DNA from: Fomes fomentarius
Lineage: Eukaryota; Basidiomycota; Agaricomycetes; Polyporales; Polyporaceae
Direction of reading: 5' to 3'
Length of the DNA stretch: 64,000 nt
Assembly (NCBI GenBank): GCA_022606135.1
Contig: JABYQN010000005.1
Coordinates: forward strand, 806,001 to 870,000
This document shows, in pieces, positions 1 to 10,383 of this stretch. The position numbers were made by a program, and so were the translations under genes. Numbering within the stretch: position 1 is the stretch's first letter; each line of letters opens with the position of its first letter. A model generated the notes under the pieces. It did not search any database and was not told the DNA's origin. It worked only from the letters and a program-made list of their open reading frames with translations.

Positions 1-259
1 CTCGACCGGGAGCGTGTCCGTTACCTCGGTCCTCGGAGAGGTAGACCAAGCTTACTTGGACAAGGTCGTCGGCTTCCCGAATGCTCATTTCCCATCCGAG
101 TGCGTAGTTTGTTTACTCTCGTGTCGTAGCGACTGGTCGCTGATGTCGCACAACAGCCACTTGTGTATCGGGGCGAACTTCCGGATCCGTCCTCCTCGGG
201 AAGCGCAGCCCGTTCGCCCTCCTCCCGTCTTCCCCGAGTCCTCGCGAGCCCATACATAG
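1..259 (+). CDS. CCR4: CCR4-type poly(A) deadenylase, C-terminal end (5' truncated)
   Basis: Only the last two exons are inside the window. The frame runs from base 2 to 99, a 57-base GT-AG intron covers 100-156, and the last exon runs 157-259 with a TAG stop. Splicing turns 'FPSECVV' into 'FPSDHLCIGANFRI', restoring the Ser-Asp-His motif that ends endonuclease/exonuclease/phosphatase nucleases; the His is a catalytic residue of that superfamily. The preceding 'VVGFPNAHFPSDH' context is what I know from fungal Ccr4, the mRNA deadenylase of the Ccr4-Not complex in the cytoplasm. A tail of about 25 residues, rich in Pro and Arg, follows the motif. A related nocturnin- or Ngl-type enzyme cannot be excluded from 66 residues, and the start and the leucine-rich repeats expected of Ccr4 lie to the left of the window. 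Confidence 0.72.
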   Translation, partial: STGSVSVTSVLGEVDQAYLDKVVGFPNAHFPSECVVCLLSCRSDWSLMSHNSHLCIGANFRIRPPREAQPVRPPPVFPESSRAHT

Positions 260-820
260 GCTGCCATCGAACAATGCCCCCACCTCCACCTGCCCTCCAC
301 CCTTTCCCCGCCACCCTTTCTTTTTGTGCATAGCCTTTCTTGTAAATACCGTTCTTCCTCCCCACGTGTAGGGTGGCACCGCACACTGGGGGAGCCAGCT
401 CGTTCCTTCCCCCCTCCTGCCGTACATGGAACTTCGCGACTTTCGCCGGGATTCCTCGCGTGACTGTTTGTGTTATTTTTTATCTTTTGCGTCTCCTATC
501 TCTATCTGTGTCCCTGTCGTTTCCACTGTCTCAGTCAGGCTTCCAGCGTCCCCCATGTCCCCCCGTCCCCGTACCCCCCACATCACCATCACCATTTCCG
601 TCTCATCCTCCGTTCTCTCCTTAGTTGTGTTCGTCTGCTTGCTTTCCCGTGTTGGTACATACATACTCTGTCGCGTTCGACCACTCTGCAAAACTGTAGC
701 ATGTGCGTGTACGGCTGTCTCCTGTTCAATATAAAATTCCTTTCAAATCTCAATCTCTCGTATGCCACTCAGGATAAGATGTAGGTACAAGCTACGTCAT
801 GCTCGTGTTGCCTGTCGCGT
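260..820. other. Convergent intergenic region
   Basis: This lies between the 3' ends of the CCR4 gene and the aldo-keto reductase gene. It is strongly pyrimidine-rich on the plus strand (C/T runs around 270-360 and 480-640), as expected for 3' untranslated DNA. The short open frames overlap each other on both strands and show no conserved motif. No gene is supported. Confidence 0.5.
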
Positions 821-1970
821 CTACGTACGCACTATCTCGAGCACATCGTCTACGGACACCTGGACATCGCCCAGGTCGAGCTTCTCCACCGCGACGGCAT
901 CGTCCATGTGCTGCTCGTTCGTTGTTCCACACAAGGGGGTGATGCCATTCAGCTGTGCGATTCTGAACAGCGCTTGAGCCGGCGTACATCCCTTCGCTTT
1001 GCTGATCGCCTGGATCGCGGGGTGGCGCAGGAGACTGGGAGAGCCAGAGAGTGTCCAGAAAGACCTGGGGGTCGGACGAACGCACGCGGTCAACAACTAG
1101 CCTCTCGCGCCGCGGACACAGGAAGAGGGGTTCCATCTCGACGCACTGGTACTGGATCCCATGCTTGACGCAATACGCCCAAACATCATTGTCCCATTGG
1201 TTCCCTCGAACCACCGGTTTTGCACGACGTCCGCACGGCGCCCGCCGTCCCTCTCTAGCGCTTCGAGGGTCCGGACGTCGTAGGTGTTGCTAACGCCGAT
1301 CTTGCGCACGACACCCGAGTCGCGGAGCGTGACGAGCGCGCGCCACGCAGAGAGCGTGTCGGGCAGCGTGCGCAGGGGCGAATGCAGGAGGACGCTGTCG
1401 AGGTAGGGCGTGCGGAGGTTCTTGAGCGAGGTCTGGACGGAGGCCTGGACCTGCGTGGGGATGTCGGCGCGTGGGTCGTACGGGAGCGGCTGGGAGGTGT
1501 CTTGTCCGCCTATCGGCGTGTATCTGAACAGTTGACGTGATCTCAGAAGGTGGCCGCGTTAACGCGAGGAGAGCATACTGACTTGGTCTGTATGTATAGG
1601 TCTTCGCGCGCCAAGCCGTGCTTGTCGTAGAGGATCTGGAGTGCTTCACCGACCAGGTCTTCCCTACGGCAGCATTCCATGCATTCCATCAGTCACGTCT
1701 TCCTTCTGTGTAAGATCAGAGTAGATACTTGTAGTGCTTCGGCTGGCAAGCTGTACCGAGAGACTGTGTTAGCCTCAGCAATCGAAGAACCGTTCTCAAG
1801 GGTTACGAACCGGTGTCGATCGCGCGGAAGCCGTTCAGCACGGCGGTCACTACAAGAGCTGTGGTGCGTTCCTTCTTCCTGGAAATGGGCATGATAACTG
1901 TCTGCTGTGATACTTAGATGCTCCAATGTGCTCACCATGCGGTTCCGTAGATGATCTTCGTAGTAGCCAT
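821..1970 (-). CDS. Aldo/keto reductase with one apparent frameshift
   Basis: An NAD(P)H-dependent aldo-keto reductase, probably cytosolic, acting on an unknown carbonyl. It starts at 1970 with 'MATTKIIYGTAW'. Joining exons across short GT-AG introns gives 'GFRAIDTACQPKHYKEDLVG', then 'EALQILYDKHGLAREDLYIQ', 'DSVLLHSPL', 'VRKIGVSNTYDV' and 'VVQNRWFEG'. 'AIDTA' holds the catalytic-region Asp of the family. 'PAQALFRIAQLNGITPLCGT' near the end is the cofactor-binding strand, in which family members normally have V-I-P-[IL]. The Tyr of the DxxxY tetrad falls close to the intron after 'IDTACQPKHY'. The frame breaks once after 'WFEG' at about 1203-1205, where one more G in a GGG run would restore 'NQWDNDVWAYCVKHGIQYQ'. 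No intron explains the shift. It is either a recent pseudogene or a base-call error; everything downstream is intact. Confidence 0.8.
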
Positions 1971-2193
1971 GGTACTAGACGATGGGAGTCGCGGGCAAGC
2001 TGCATTCGCACCTTGCCGTGACGTCATCGATTGTGAGCGCTCTGCGAACGTTGCAGCGACAAGCGGTGTCGAACCCTCACTCAAGGGGTGAATGCTCAGA
2101 TCTCACATACGACAACCAAACAACGTTAAAAAGGTACTGATACACGTGAAAACACAGATACAGCAGTGTAGCGATACAGCAAGAGGAATGATG

Positions 2194-3737
2194 CTACACA
2201 CAGGAGGGTTCAAGGACCAGAGAATGCGATGGCATGCGACCAGCGCGAAGGCCCAACTTCTCCGCCAAGTCCTTGTACTTGTCATTCGTGAGTAGCTGGA
2301 CTAGCTGAATGGGGACCAACCGGTCCCGTAGAGGCACGATACGTGCGCTGAGGATGTTTGTCTGCAGTTGGAACTCGCATATCCCTCTGAATTGTGCCAC
2401 AAGGGCATCAATTGTCTTCGGACGCTTCCCCGGATCGTCCTGTAGCATGTCGTTCAAGAGAGGCCTTATGAACTCGAAACTATTGCTCTTCTGTCATGTG
2501 ATACCCCGCGTCAGCAGATGGTGCCAAGATTGAGGATCTGTGACGACTAACCTGCAGGAACATGGCGTTGAGAAACCGCCCGATCGAATGCATGTCCGCT
2601 CGAAATGGATCATAGCCGTTTAAATTAGTGACTTCAGGTGGCCAAGGGTCGCAGCCCAAGTCCCAACGACAATGTATAGCATTCTCTCTGCGACGAGTTG
2701 CGGCGGTTGGCACCCTGTACGCACGACCAAAATCTGCGTAATAAAACCTTGAGGGACGCGTAGTAAGTGGGTATTGCTTAGCAATCCACAAAAAGTCGTA
2801 ACTCCGCATGGTGTGAATGGGGTGGGGGATGTCGGAAAATAGTGGCGTTGGATTCACCATGATGCTTCTCATCATATCGCTTCTGTGTACGGCACCGACA
2901 TCAGCGTGACTTACTGCAGACAAACTCGGCCCATACTCACCGATATGCGACATTATGATGATGCATATATTGGAGACCCTGGAATGAAGGTCGGGACTGT
3001 ATATAAAGGGATGCAAGAGGACTGACGGACCTCTAGCAACTGCCTGAAACATTCGACTGCTTCACGAATAGTCATGAATCTGACCTTCTGAATCGGCACG
3101 AGGTATGGCATGACGAGGATTATGACGTTCTTGTCCCTCGGCCACTGAAGCACGTCGTACAATGGGACCGCATGGTTTCGGGAATCCGACGCTCGGGGTT
3201 GCTGCGAAAAGAATTGGAGGAGGTCTTCCTCATGGAGATGGGCGCTCTTGTCAGCATGGGGGCGGGCTGACTTGCATACTCTCTTCAGCATCACAATCCG
3301 TCCATCGGACATTCGAACAGCGTCCAGCGTGTCCGCCCTCTGTCCGAGTAGTCAGCTCCGCCCAAGAAAAAACACGGACTAGTATTTACCTGACTGGCCC
3401 GACCATCCTCGCAAAAGTAGGGATTCAGCTCCTCCGAACCTCTCCAGGACGGTATCCAATCGGGTTGATAACGGGGACGTAGCTTGTACCCCTGCTGACC
3501 CAGCCACTCACAGGCGTCCCTCCAGACATACTCATGGGGGAGCAGCCCGCCTTCTATGGCATCTTGACCGAATTTGGTGTCTTGCCGCGCTGGATAACGT
3601 GCGGTCGTGGCGAGGTGCACCTGTGGACGCGGCCTGAGCTCACGACTGCCACCCTTTGAAGTCTGACCGGGAGTGAAGCTTGAGGAGAAACGGTATGGCT
3701 CGTACGAAGCAGGTGCGACGGCACCTTGAGATGGCAT
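2194..3737 (-). CDS. Kinase-like protein, copy A (degenerate catalytic loop)
   Basis: This belongs to a fungal protein-kinase-like family with four copies in the window. It has five exons on the minus strand. The first starts at 3737 and ends after 'CEDGRASQ'. The second holds the N-lobe Lys in 'RIVMLKRV' and 'HAVPLYDVLQ'. A 38-nt microexon occupies 2941-2978, the fourth exon has 'YYADFGRAY' (DFG motif), and the last has 'LNDMLQDDPGKRPKT'. The family landmark 'GGDKTVPEF' is missing. The catalytic loop, HRDxxxxN in copies C and E, reads 'AYRSDMMRSIM' here: His is Tyr, the catalytic Asp is Ser and the metal-binding Asn is Ser. The frame is otherwise open, so it may be an expressed pseudokinase. 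It carries an extra N-terminal stretch of about 70 residues compared with copy C. The kinase fold is inferred from motifs; substrate and role are unknown. Confidence 0.72.
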
Positions 3738-4136
3738 GCCTTCAGCTTACGCCCAGCGTAGGAATTGGTGCCGCCATTCGTCATCCAGCGTAGCATTCTT
3801 ATATACCGCTGTGGCGTTGCAGCATGCAAGAGACCCAATTGTCTTGCGGACGAACGTTCAACGTATTCATGGCGACCCATTCTTGCACTCACAATTCGAC
3901 CTTCGTCTGTCCATATGTCCGTGGTTTCATAGTTGATCTGAATTCATTCCTTTACCGTAGAGCAACCAGCGCACATTCGAGATGCAAGCCATGAGATAAG
4001 AATACAGTGGACAGAGACAACGGCCACTGGAGAGGTATCGAAATCGCAGCGGTGGCCAAGTGGTGCTGGTTGAGAGCGTCCGGCAGTTCCCGCGTGGTGG
4101 GTTGACGACGCGTTAAACATATGATTCATTACTCAA
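3738..4136. other. Divergent intergenic region between kinase-like copies A and B
   Basis: About 400 bases separate the starts of copy A (minus) and copy B (plus). An open minus-strand frame overlaps the start of copy A but has no recognisable content. Promoters of both genes would be expected here; no specific site is identified. Confidence 0.4.
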
Positions 4137-5495
4137 TTGACAGAACTCTCACCTGCTCTCATATCTCCTTTGGCTACTCATGCCTCCCCCTATTCTCGCT
4201 TGGCTATGGACATTCTCGGTGGCCTATATGAGGAAGAACTATTCTGGCGGGACCGCTATGACTGGCTCAAGCAACATGGCTATACCTTGCGGACTAGATG
4301 TAAACCAGATTGGGTACCACCTTGGCCACCGACGACTCTCCCTCGAGGTATGAGGAGGGTATGAGCGTTATGGTACTTTGCATCGTCGTCATTCTGTCCG
4401 TCTGTGCAATGACACATACCGCCAGGGCGACCGAGTTCTCGATGCGGTACGCGACTCGGACGGGGAAGCAGTGGTCCTCAAACGAATATCGCGGCCGATT
4501 CATCCGCACGAACCATAGGACAGTACCTCTGCTCATCTCCACTGTCTTTTGATCCACGCAATCACTGTTGTCCGGTTCTCGATGTTCTCGATGTTCTCGA
4601 TGATCCCTTTGTTGTCAATCTCCAATTACTGGTAATGCCACTCCTCCGGAGATACGACATCCCCCGGATGGACACTGTTGGTGAAGCTATCGCATTCTTT
4701 CAACAGGCCTTCGAGGTATAGATCAGTGCTATGGTTCGATTCGTCCTATTGTCACTCTCACCATCACTGCTCCCGAGAAGGTGACAGTGACTGCATGTCG
4801 TTGAACATCATGTGCGATCCTCACCGCATTAGTCCAGGACACGACGTCCGTGCAGGTATTACTGGACAGATTTTGGGCTATCCAGGCGGTATAAGGCTGA
4901 AGATACCAATCCTATTGAAATACCCATCCTCGGAGGAGACCGTACTGTACCGGAGTTCATAAACGATGAAAGTGTACCTAGGAACCCATTCCCCACTGAT
5001 GTATATTACCTTGGGAATCTGATCAGAGAGGATTTCCTACAGGTTGGTCGGTCTCACATCACTTCCTTCTGCTTCAGTCACTCATCACGTGAACAGAGAT
5101 TCGACAATCTCGAATTCATACGTCCTTTGGCCGAGTCCATGACTCAGAAACAGCCGGATCAACGTCTCACCATGGGCGACGCCTTACGCGATCTAGATCG
5201 TCTAGTTTTGCGACTTCCTTGGTGGAAGTTGCGTGAACGATTCCGACGACGCGAAGACGATGCAAGGACGTTCACCACTTCTTTCGTTCGACTACATATA
5301 TTCTGCTCTTTCTTCCTCCAATCCCCATGCCCCGAGACACCTCGAAACAAGCTATACGCAAGCCCGGAAAGCTTGCGAGGGCGGTCACAAGGGCGAAGAG
5401 TTCGCTCTGGCGGAAGCCTTCCAATGATTCCTTGTAACGCGATCTTGGTCTTCGTCATGCTGTCAAATGTGCCCATCTTTGTTATCGTGCTGTAG
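4137..5495 (+). pseudogene. Kinase-like family pseudogene, copy B
   Basis: Clear relatedness to copy C is seen in pieces: 'FWRDRYDWLKQHGYTLRTR', 'VLDAVRDSDGEAVVLKRIS', 'DPRNHCCPVLDVL', 'SDCMSLNIMCDPH', 'YYWTDFGLSRRY', 'GGDRTVPEF', 'TDVYYLGNLIREDFLQ' and 'LPWWKLRERF'. It is broken in several ways. The Cys-Glu-Asp-Gly segment that ends exon 1 in the sisters is absent. A one-base shift is needed near 4505-4515. The 9-base unit TTCTCGATG occurs three times in a row near 4585. The microexon carrying the His-Arg of HRD is not found. About 30 codons between 'DPH' and 'RYYWTDFG' are deleted. The C-terminal tail may also be shifted. The DFG region is well preserved, so decay looks fairly recent. Confidence 0.75.
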
Positions 5496-6158
5496 TCCTT
5501 TCCAAGTCCTGCTAGAGTCCTGCTAATAGTAGTGGTTCCCCAACGAGAAAAACCTCTTCTGCGTCAACACAGCGCCTGTTGCTCGCGCGATAGGCAACCG
5601 CCGTGCACATGGTTATCATGAGAGCAGTCGGAACCCCCTCTTGGTGTTAATGTCCCGATTGACAGGTGGAATTCGGCGCTCGATGCGTCGACGCAGGTTG
5701 TTGGCTTCGTGAGACAGACAGGTATGCGAACGAGGAACACAACCACCGCCTTGTTATTGTGGGGGCGTAGCAACGGGCTGCACCGCCCTGTTCTCAGCTA
5801 TGTCAGTACAGTGTACACATCCGAAGGCGAGGCGTAGAATTTGCAACATCATTGAATCTGCGTTTGCATGATGCAAGTACAATAACTCCCAAAAGCAGTG
5901 ACAGTAACTGCGCTTCCTCATGTTCGTGATTCCCCGCCCATTGCAACCCTTCTCTGACAGGGCGGTAAAAGCAATTGTTTCTTCATACAACTTTGACTAA
6001 GAGTTACAGGAGGCGATGTTCACATGAGGTGAAACAAGCATCTACACCGGGAGCATCTTCATTGACGTGTTCGCATCCAAACCTCCCCCGACTCACCCCT
6101 TAGTCCTACATACCATGGCCCACGGCCTACCGCTGTCCAGTCCCTGACGCCGGCGCTA
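5496..6158. other. Intergenic region, no gene recognised
   Basis: This lies between pseudogene copy B and the 3' end of an unknown minus-strand gene. The only open frames are under 80 codons, overlap one another and lack recognisable motifs. Nothing else is visible. Confidence 0.4.
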
Positions 6159-7189
6159 TCATCGTGAACGACCCAGATGCATCCGCCGAATGCATATTGC
6201 ATCAGCCCTGTCATCGAGTTCCTCGAGGCGGGGCCAGTAATCATGTGGAAGAGACAGGTACTGCAGACATCAAAGATGCATCACTGGCAGAGGAAGCGTC
6301 GTCTAGCTCGTCTCGTTGGGACTCAAACCGTTCATCGGTGCTATCCGTGGACGGTTCGCTTCCTATCTCTCACCAACAACGATGTCAGAAACAGTCGCAG
6401 TACTGCTTGCATGAATAACCGCCCACCTTCTCTAGTATTCCTGAGAAGACTGGGATCCAGATCTGATTGTGTGATTGCTTCGATAAGTGCATGCCTGAAC
6501 CCTATGGTGAATGGTCCGCACGGAGTCGAAGGGCGTGAATATGCTAGCACCCCTTCTGCTTGCCCGGATGTCACTGCTAGGCGAGACTCAACATCATGAC
6601 TCACGGCTTACCTTCGGGTTCAGGGGACTTGATCTCCATTTGTTCTAGATATGCTTGTTTTGCTTGCCTAGAGGTCCTCTGATAGGGGGGTCAGTCAATG
6701 TCTCCCACCTAGGTGCGAACAATGTCTTACAAACGCAGATGCGTGGAAGCGCTTCGATTGGCGTTTCAGGTCGCGCGATTCTTTCAAAGTCCATTTCGGT
6801 TGGGTGAGCATGTCATCTATGAGTTCGTTCACCCTACACGGTGTAGAAGGGGGATCAATTTGACAAGACGGCTGAGGAAACATGTCGACATACATTTTGC
6901 TCTGACCGACTAGGTCATAATATTCAGGTCTTGCCGCATAGTTGTGCTCTTCGACGAGCTGCTGAACATACTCCATTCCGTAATCACAATAGGTTTGAGC
7001 ACGGCTCAGTTGATAGTTCGATCTCAACAAGTTGATGGGCCCGAGAAGGGGACTAGGGGCTTTGGGTAGGCGGCGGGGGGTATCCTTCTCAGTATTTGGT
7101 TTCTGGTCGATGCATCATTATCGTTGGTCGAGGCCGAAGGCGGAGAATGACAGTAGCGTACTCACAGACTTGGAAGACGCGGCCGGCAT
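6159..7189 (-). CDS. Hypothetical protein, five-exon orphan
   Basis: I do not recognise this family. A coherent spliced model exists. It starts at 7189 with 'MPAASSKS', then an intron ending CCAG leads to 'KPNTEKDTPRRLPKAPSPLL'. A long exon contains 'LLRSNYQLSRAQTYCDYGME' and 'YVQQLVEEHN'. Further exons carry 'QAKQAYLEQMEIKSPEPE' and 'FTIGFRHALIEAITQSDLD', and the last starts 'YLSLPHDYWPRLEELDDRAD' with a TGA at 6159-6161. All joins keep frame with GT-AG introns of 34-115 bases, one with a weak GTTTGT donor. The product would be about 225 residues, hydrophilic, with no signal peptide or membrane segment. It sits between two kinase-like copies and beside a long inverted repeat. A lineage-specific protein is the most likely reading. 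Confidence 0.52.
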
Positions 7190-7480
7190 GTGTTAGAGCT
7201 AGATCCGAGGCTGCGTGGGGACTCGGAGAGAGGACGGGTGTTGAACTCTACCAGAGAGAAAAGGCAATCAAGCCCGATGATAGAAAAGCTAGTCTTGGGA
7301 GTAAATGAGATGGAACAGAGGGGCCCGGAACGATGGTGCATGTACTCACTTGTCGGGTTCTTTAGAGGATTTGGACCATTGAACGCCATCTCTCCGTGGA
7401 CGTAATCGGAGGACTACCGATGTACAACGACAAGGGTGCGCCGCCAACATGTGGCAGGGAAACTTGGAAGTGACAGAGCC

Positions 7481-7956
7481 GCTAACACGACGTGCAACCC
7501 CTAATTCCCAGGCCTGGGAAATGCATGGGATATTGGCTAGTGGCTTAACAATTCCAGTGCAATTCCCAGGAGTGCCCGGCCGGCAGATATGCTACATTTC
7601 CCACGCATTCCCCGGCATGTGGCACACAACTGGGGAATGTAACCAAGCCCCTTTGCAGGGCACTCCATGCATATCTTTTGTATTTCCCTGGATATCTTTT
7701 GTATCTCTCCGAGTATGATTCATTTCTCGACCCATGACAAGGATATCATATGGAAATGAATCATATCCATGGAATGCCCTGCAAAGGGGCTCGGTTACAT
7801 TCCCCAGTTGTGTGCCACATGCCGGGGAATGCGTGGGAAATGTAGCATATCTGCCGGCCGGGCACTCCTGGGAATTGCACTGGAATTGTTAAGCCACTAG
7901 CCAATATCCCATGCATTTCCCAGGCCTGGGAATTAGGGGTTGCACGTCGTGTAAGC
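7481..7956. repeat. Long inverted repeat (two 194-bp arms, 88-bp spacer)
   Basis: Bases 7481-7674 are the reverse complement of 7763-7956 with four mismatches by direct alignment (190 of 194 identical). The 88-base spacer contains a second, smaller inverted repeat (ATGATTCATTT against AAATGAATCAT) and a direct repeat of ATATCTTTTGTAT. Inside each arm is the perfect 16-base palindrome TTCCCAGGCCTGGGAA. The arms end abruptly at GCT and AGC, and no target-site duplication is evident in the flanks. The structure could be a foldback or MITE-like element, or a source of hairpin RNA. No transposase is encoded, so mobility is inference. Confidence 0.9.
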
Positions 7957-8200
7957 AAAGATGAGGTTTGTGTCGGCGCTGAGGGCAGGTCTGAACCGGG
8001 CTCTCACGGGACACCCACAAATGTCCATATCCAGCTCAAGGGTGAACAAGCGTGACGTGACGTGGGAGTCCTCTCAATTGTTTCCCACGTGGAATCTCGA
8101 GCGCCCAGAAGCCTCGTACCTCGGAGTCGCGACAGCCTGAGCCCGCAATGCATCCCGGGTCTTCCTCCGTACCTCCCCTCATCTCGCTCTCATCCTGGCC

Positions 8201-9516
8201 ATGGCTTCTGCACGCTCTGAGCGCTCTCAGAGGGGCTTGCTTTCTGAGGGGGAGAAATTTTGGCGAGACCGTTACGACTGGCTGCAGAAGTCTGGGTATC
8301 AACTCCGCCCACGCTACCACCCGGACTGGGTCCCTTCTTGGAGAGGAACGAACAAGTTGATTTTGTCCTGCGAGGACGGTGTGGGATTGATGGTATGCTA
8401 CAGTGACTATGGTACTAAATGCACCCCATACTAATGGACATCCAGCGCCCACAAGTCATCGACGCAACTAGAGTCAAAGATGGGCAAATGGTCGTCATCA
8501 AGAGGATAGACAAGTCCGTGCATCCATACGAAGTTGACATAGCCTGTCTCCTCTCTCCTTCTCCTTTGAAGGACGATCCTCGAAACCACTGTTGTCCCGT
8601 TCTCGACGTCCTCCAAGATCCCCACCGCGACGAGATTCAGTTGATGGTAATGCCCATTCTCAGGCAATACAACGAACCAAGGTTCGAAACAGTTGGGGAA
8701 GCCGTAGAGTTTCTTCGTCAAGCATTTGAGGTATGTTAAATTGTCTTCGCTTTTACTCCGATTATACAATTGAGTTCGGTGCAGGGTCTTCGGTTCATAC
8801 ATGAACGTCATGTAGCTCATCGGTCCGTCTCTATGGTTCTAGCATAAACTGTGACTCACGCATCACAGAGATTGCATGACGCTGAATGTTATGATGGATC
8901 CCAAACCCATCTTACCAGATTTGTTCCATTTCGCTGCAGATTACAGAACACGGGACTACAGGGGGTACGTCCATCCGTACTCCCGTACTGCACGTCCTGT
9001 CAAGTACTACTGGACGGACTTTGGTCTTGCCCGGAAGTATAATCCAGACGATATAAACCCACTTGAGGTTCCGATATTTGGAGGTGATAAATCCGTCCCG
9101 GAGTTCAAGCGAGATCCGCATGCTCCTCGCGACCCATTCCGCACGGATGTCTATTATGTGGGGAACTTGATCAAAGAGGACTTCCTACAGGTCGGAAACT
9201 TCTTCGTGCGATGCTGCAGACACCACCATACTGATATGTATGACTTCCATAGGTCCATAAGAATCTCACATTCATGGAACCTTTGATCGTACGGATGATC
9301 CATGATGAACCGGAGAAACGCCCCACTATGGACGAAGTCATGACCAGTCTCGAAGAGATTTTGTCGAAGTTGAGCACCTGCCAGCTAAGAGCTAGGCTGG
9401 TGAAGCACAAGGATGGTTTAGTCATGAACGTCTTGAAGGATTTCCACCACACGTCCCTCCGAACTATACCCCGTCTCCTTTCACGTCGTTCCCCACTTCC
9501 CACACCTCGGCCATAG
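8201..9516 (+). CDS. Kinase-like protein, copy C (intact)
   Basis: This is the best-preserved family member, 366 residues in five exons: 8201-8392, 8446-8730, 8785-8822 (38-nt microexon), 8869-9190 and 9253-9516. All joins are GT-AG and in frame. The N-terminus has 'FWRDRYDWLQKSGYQLRPRY' and 'PDWVPSW'. The N-lobe Lys is in 'MVVIKRID'. The intron after the microexon splits the Arg codon of 'AHRDCMTLNVMMDP', giving an intact HRDxxxxN loop. 'YYWTDFGLARKY' supplies DFG, followed by 'GGDKSVPEF', 'YYVGNLIKEDFLQ' and 'DEPEKRPTMDEV'. A classical Gly-rich loop is not obvious. I infer an active or atypical kinase, probably soluble; its substrate is unknown. The same intron positions occur in copies A and E, so the family arose by DNA duplication. 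Confidence 0.82.
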
Positions 9517-9782
9517 CTCTGTATTCCCGCTGCTATGTTGCTCCATCACGGAATCTCCTCGTCGCCTACTTGCTCGCTCACGCATGTCTCCTTTACCGCT
9601 CTTAATCCGCTATCATCTAGTTGTTGGCTCATGATTGGCTATGTGTTGTTGTCGCTCAGAATCTGGAATTCTATGTGTTCGAAGTTGCTTGTCAGTTCTA
9701 GTCGGCCGAAGATGTGTTCACGGCTCTGGTACCAGTGAGGTTCTTCATCCGTTGTCAATGACATGATTTCCCTCTCGATTCT

Positions 9783-10063
9783 CACCACGCGCCCGGAGGC
9801 AACATCCTACCGACGTTCCCACTTCCGCTCGGCGGCTTCGCCGTCCTCTCCGGCACGTCGATGGCCACGCCCTTCGTCGCTGGTGTCTCTGCGCTTCTCT
9901 TCGAGGCGAAGGGCACCTCGCCGTCAGTTGGAAGGAGCGCACGCAACTTGTTCGAGTCGACGGCCCAGCGTGTGCCTTCGAGCCACACTGGCGGCGACCC
10001 GCTCCAGACTGTGACCCAGCAGGGAGTCACGAGCTTCTCCAGGCTGACCGGTCCTGGCCGAAT
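9783..10063 (+). pseudogene. Subtilisin-like serine protease (S8) fragment
   Basis: One open stretch reads '[20 protein letters not shown]' followed by '[20 protein letters not shown]'. The GTSMATP motif carries the catalytic Ser of subtilases. Continuation into '[12 protein letters not shown]' and 'LQTVTQQG' matches the region after the active site in secreted basidiomycete S8 proteases. No Asp or His catalytic segments lie upstream and no start codon is in frame. After 'TQQG' the expected 'AGLV' continuation is replaced by unrelated sequence. It is a relic of about 85 codons from a much larger gene, sitting between kinase-like copy C and a tRNA gene. Confidence 0.72.
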
Positions 10064-10383
10064 CGCACGTTCGAGCCCTGGTCACCGAGGTTGTCGGACT
10101 GCATGATTGTTGAGTATATACCAGGTGTATACTTTCCTGTACGTGATGCAGTAAGAGATATTGGCACGAGGTGTGACCTTCTGTAATACTACCGTGCACA
10201 TCAGTATCAATGTCGAGCCTTCTAGACAGGCACAGGCCGAATTACTGAGGAGAAACACCGTTTGTTCGAATCTCTTTACAGCGTTTTGTATCCTGACAGG
10301 TTGATGTCCGCCTGAGTGAACCGGAGTCTGGCTGCCCACCTGTAGCAGGCCCGAGCTTCTTACCATTAGGTAATTGTTGGGAG
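10064..10383. other. Spacer between subtilase relic and tRNA
   Basis: About 320 bases with only short overlapping open frames and no recognised motif. Any upstream tRNA elements cannot be distinguished by eye. Confidence 0.35.

Noticed and set aside
7449..7958. Open frames on both strands encoding almost the same 65-89-residue peptide
   Set aside because: The two frames are the same DNA read from the two arms of the inverted repeat; the peptide has no recognisable domain and the symmetry explains it fully.
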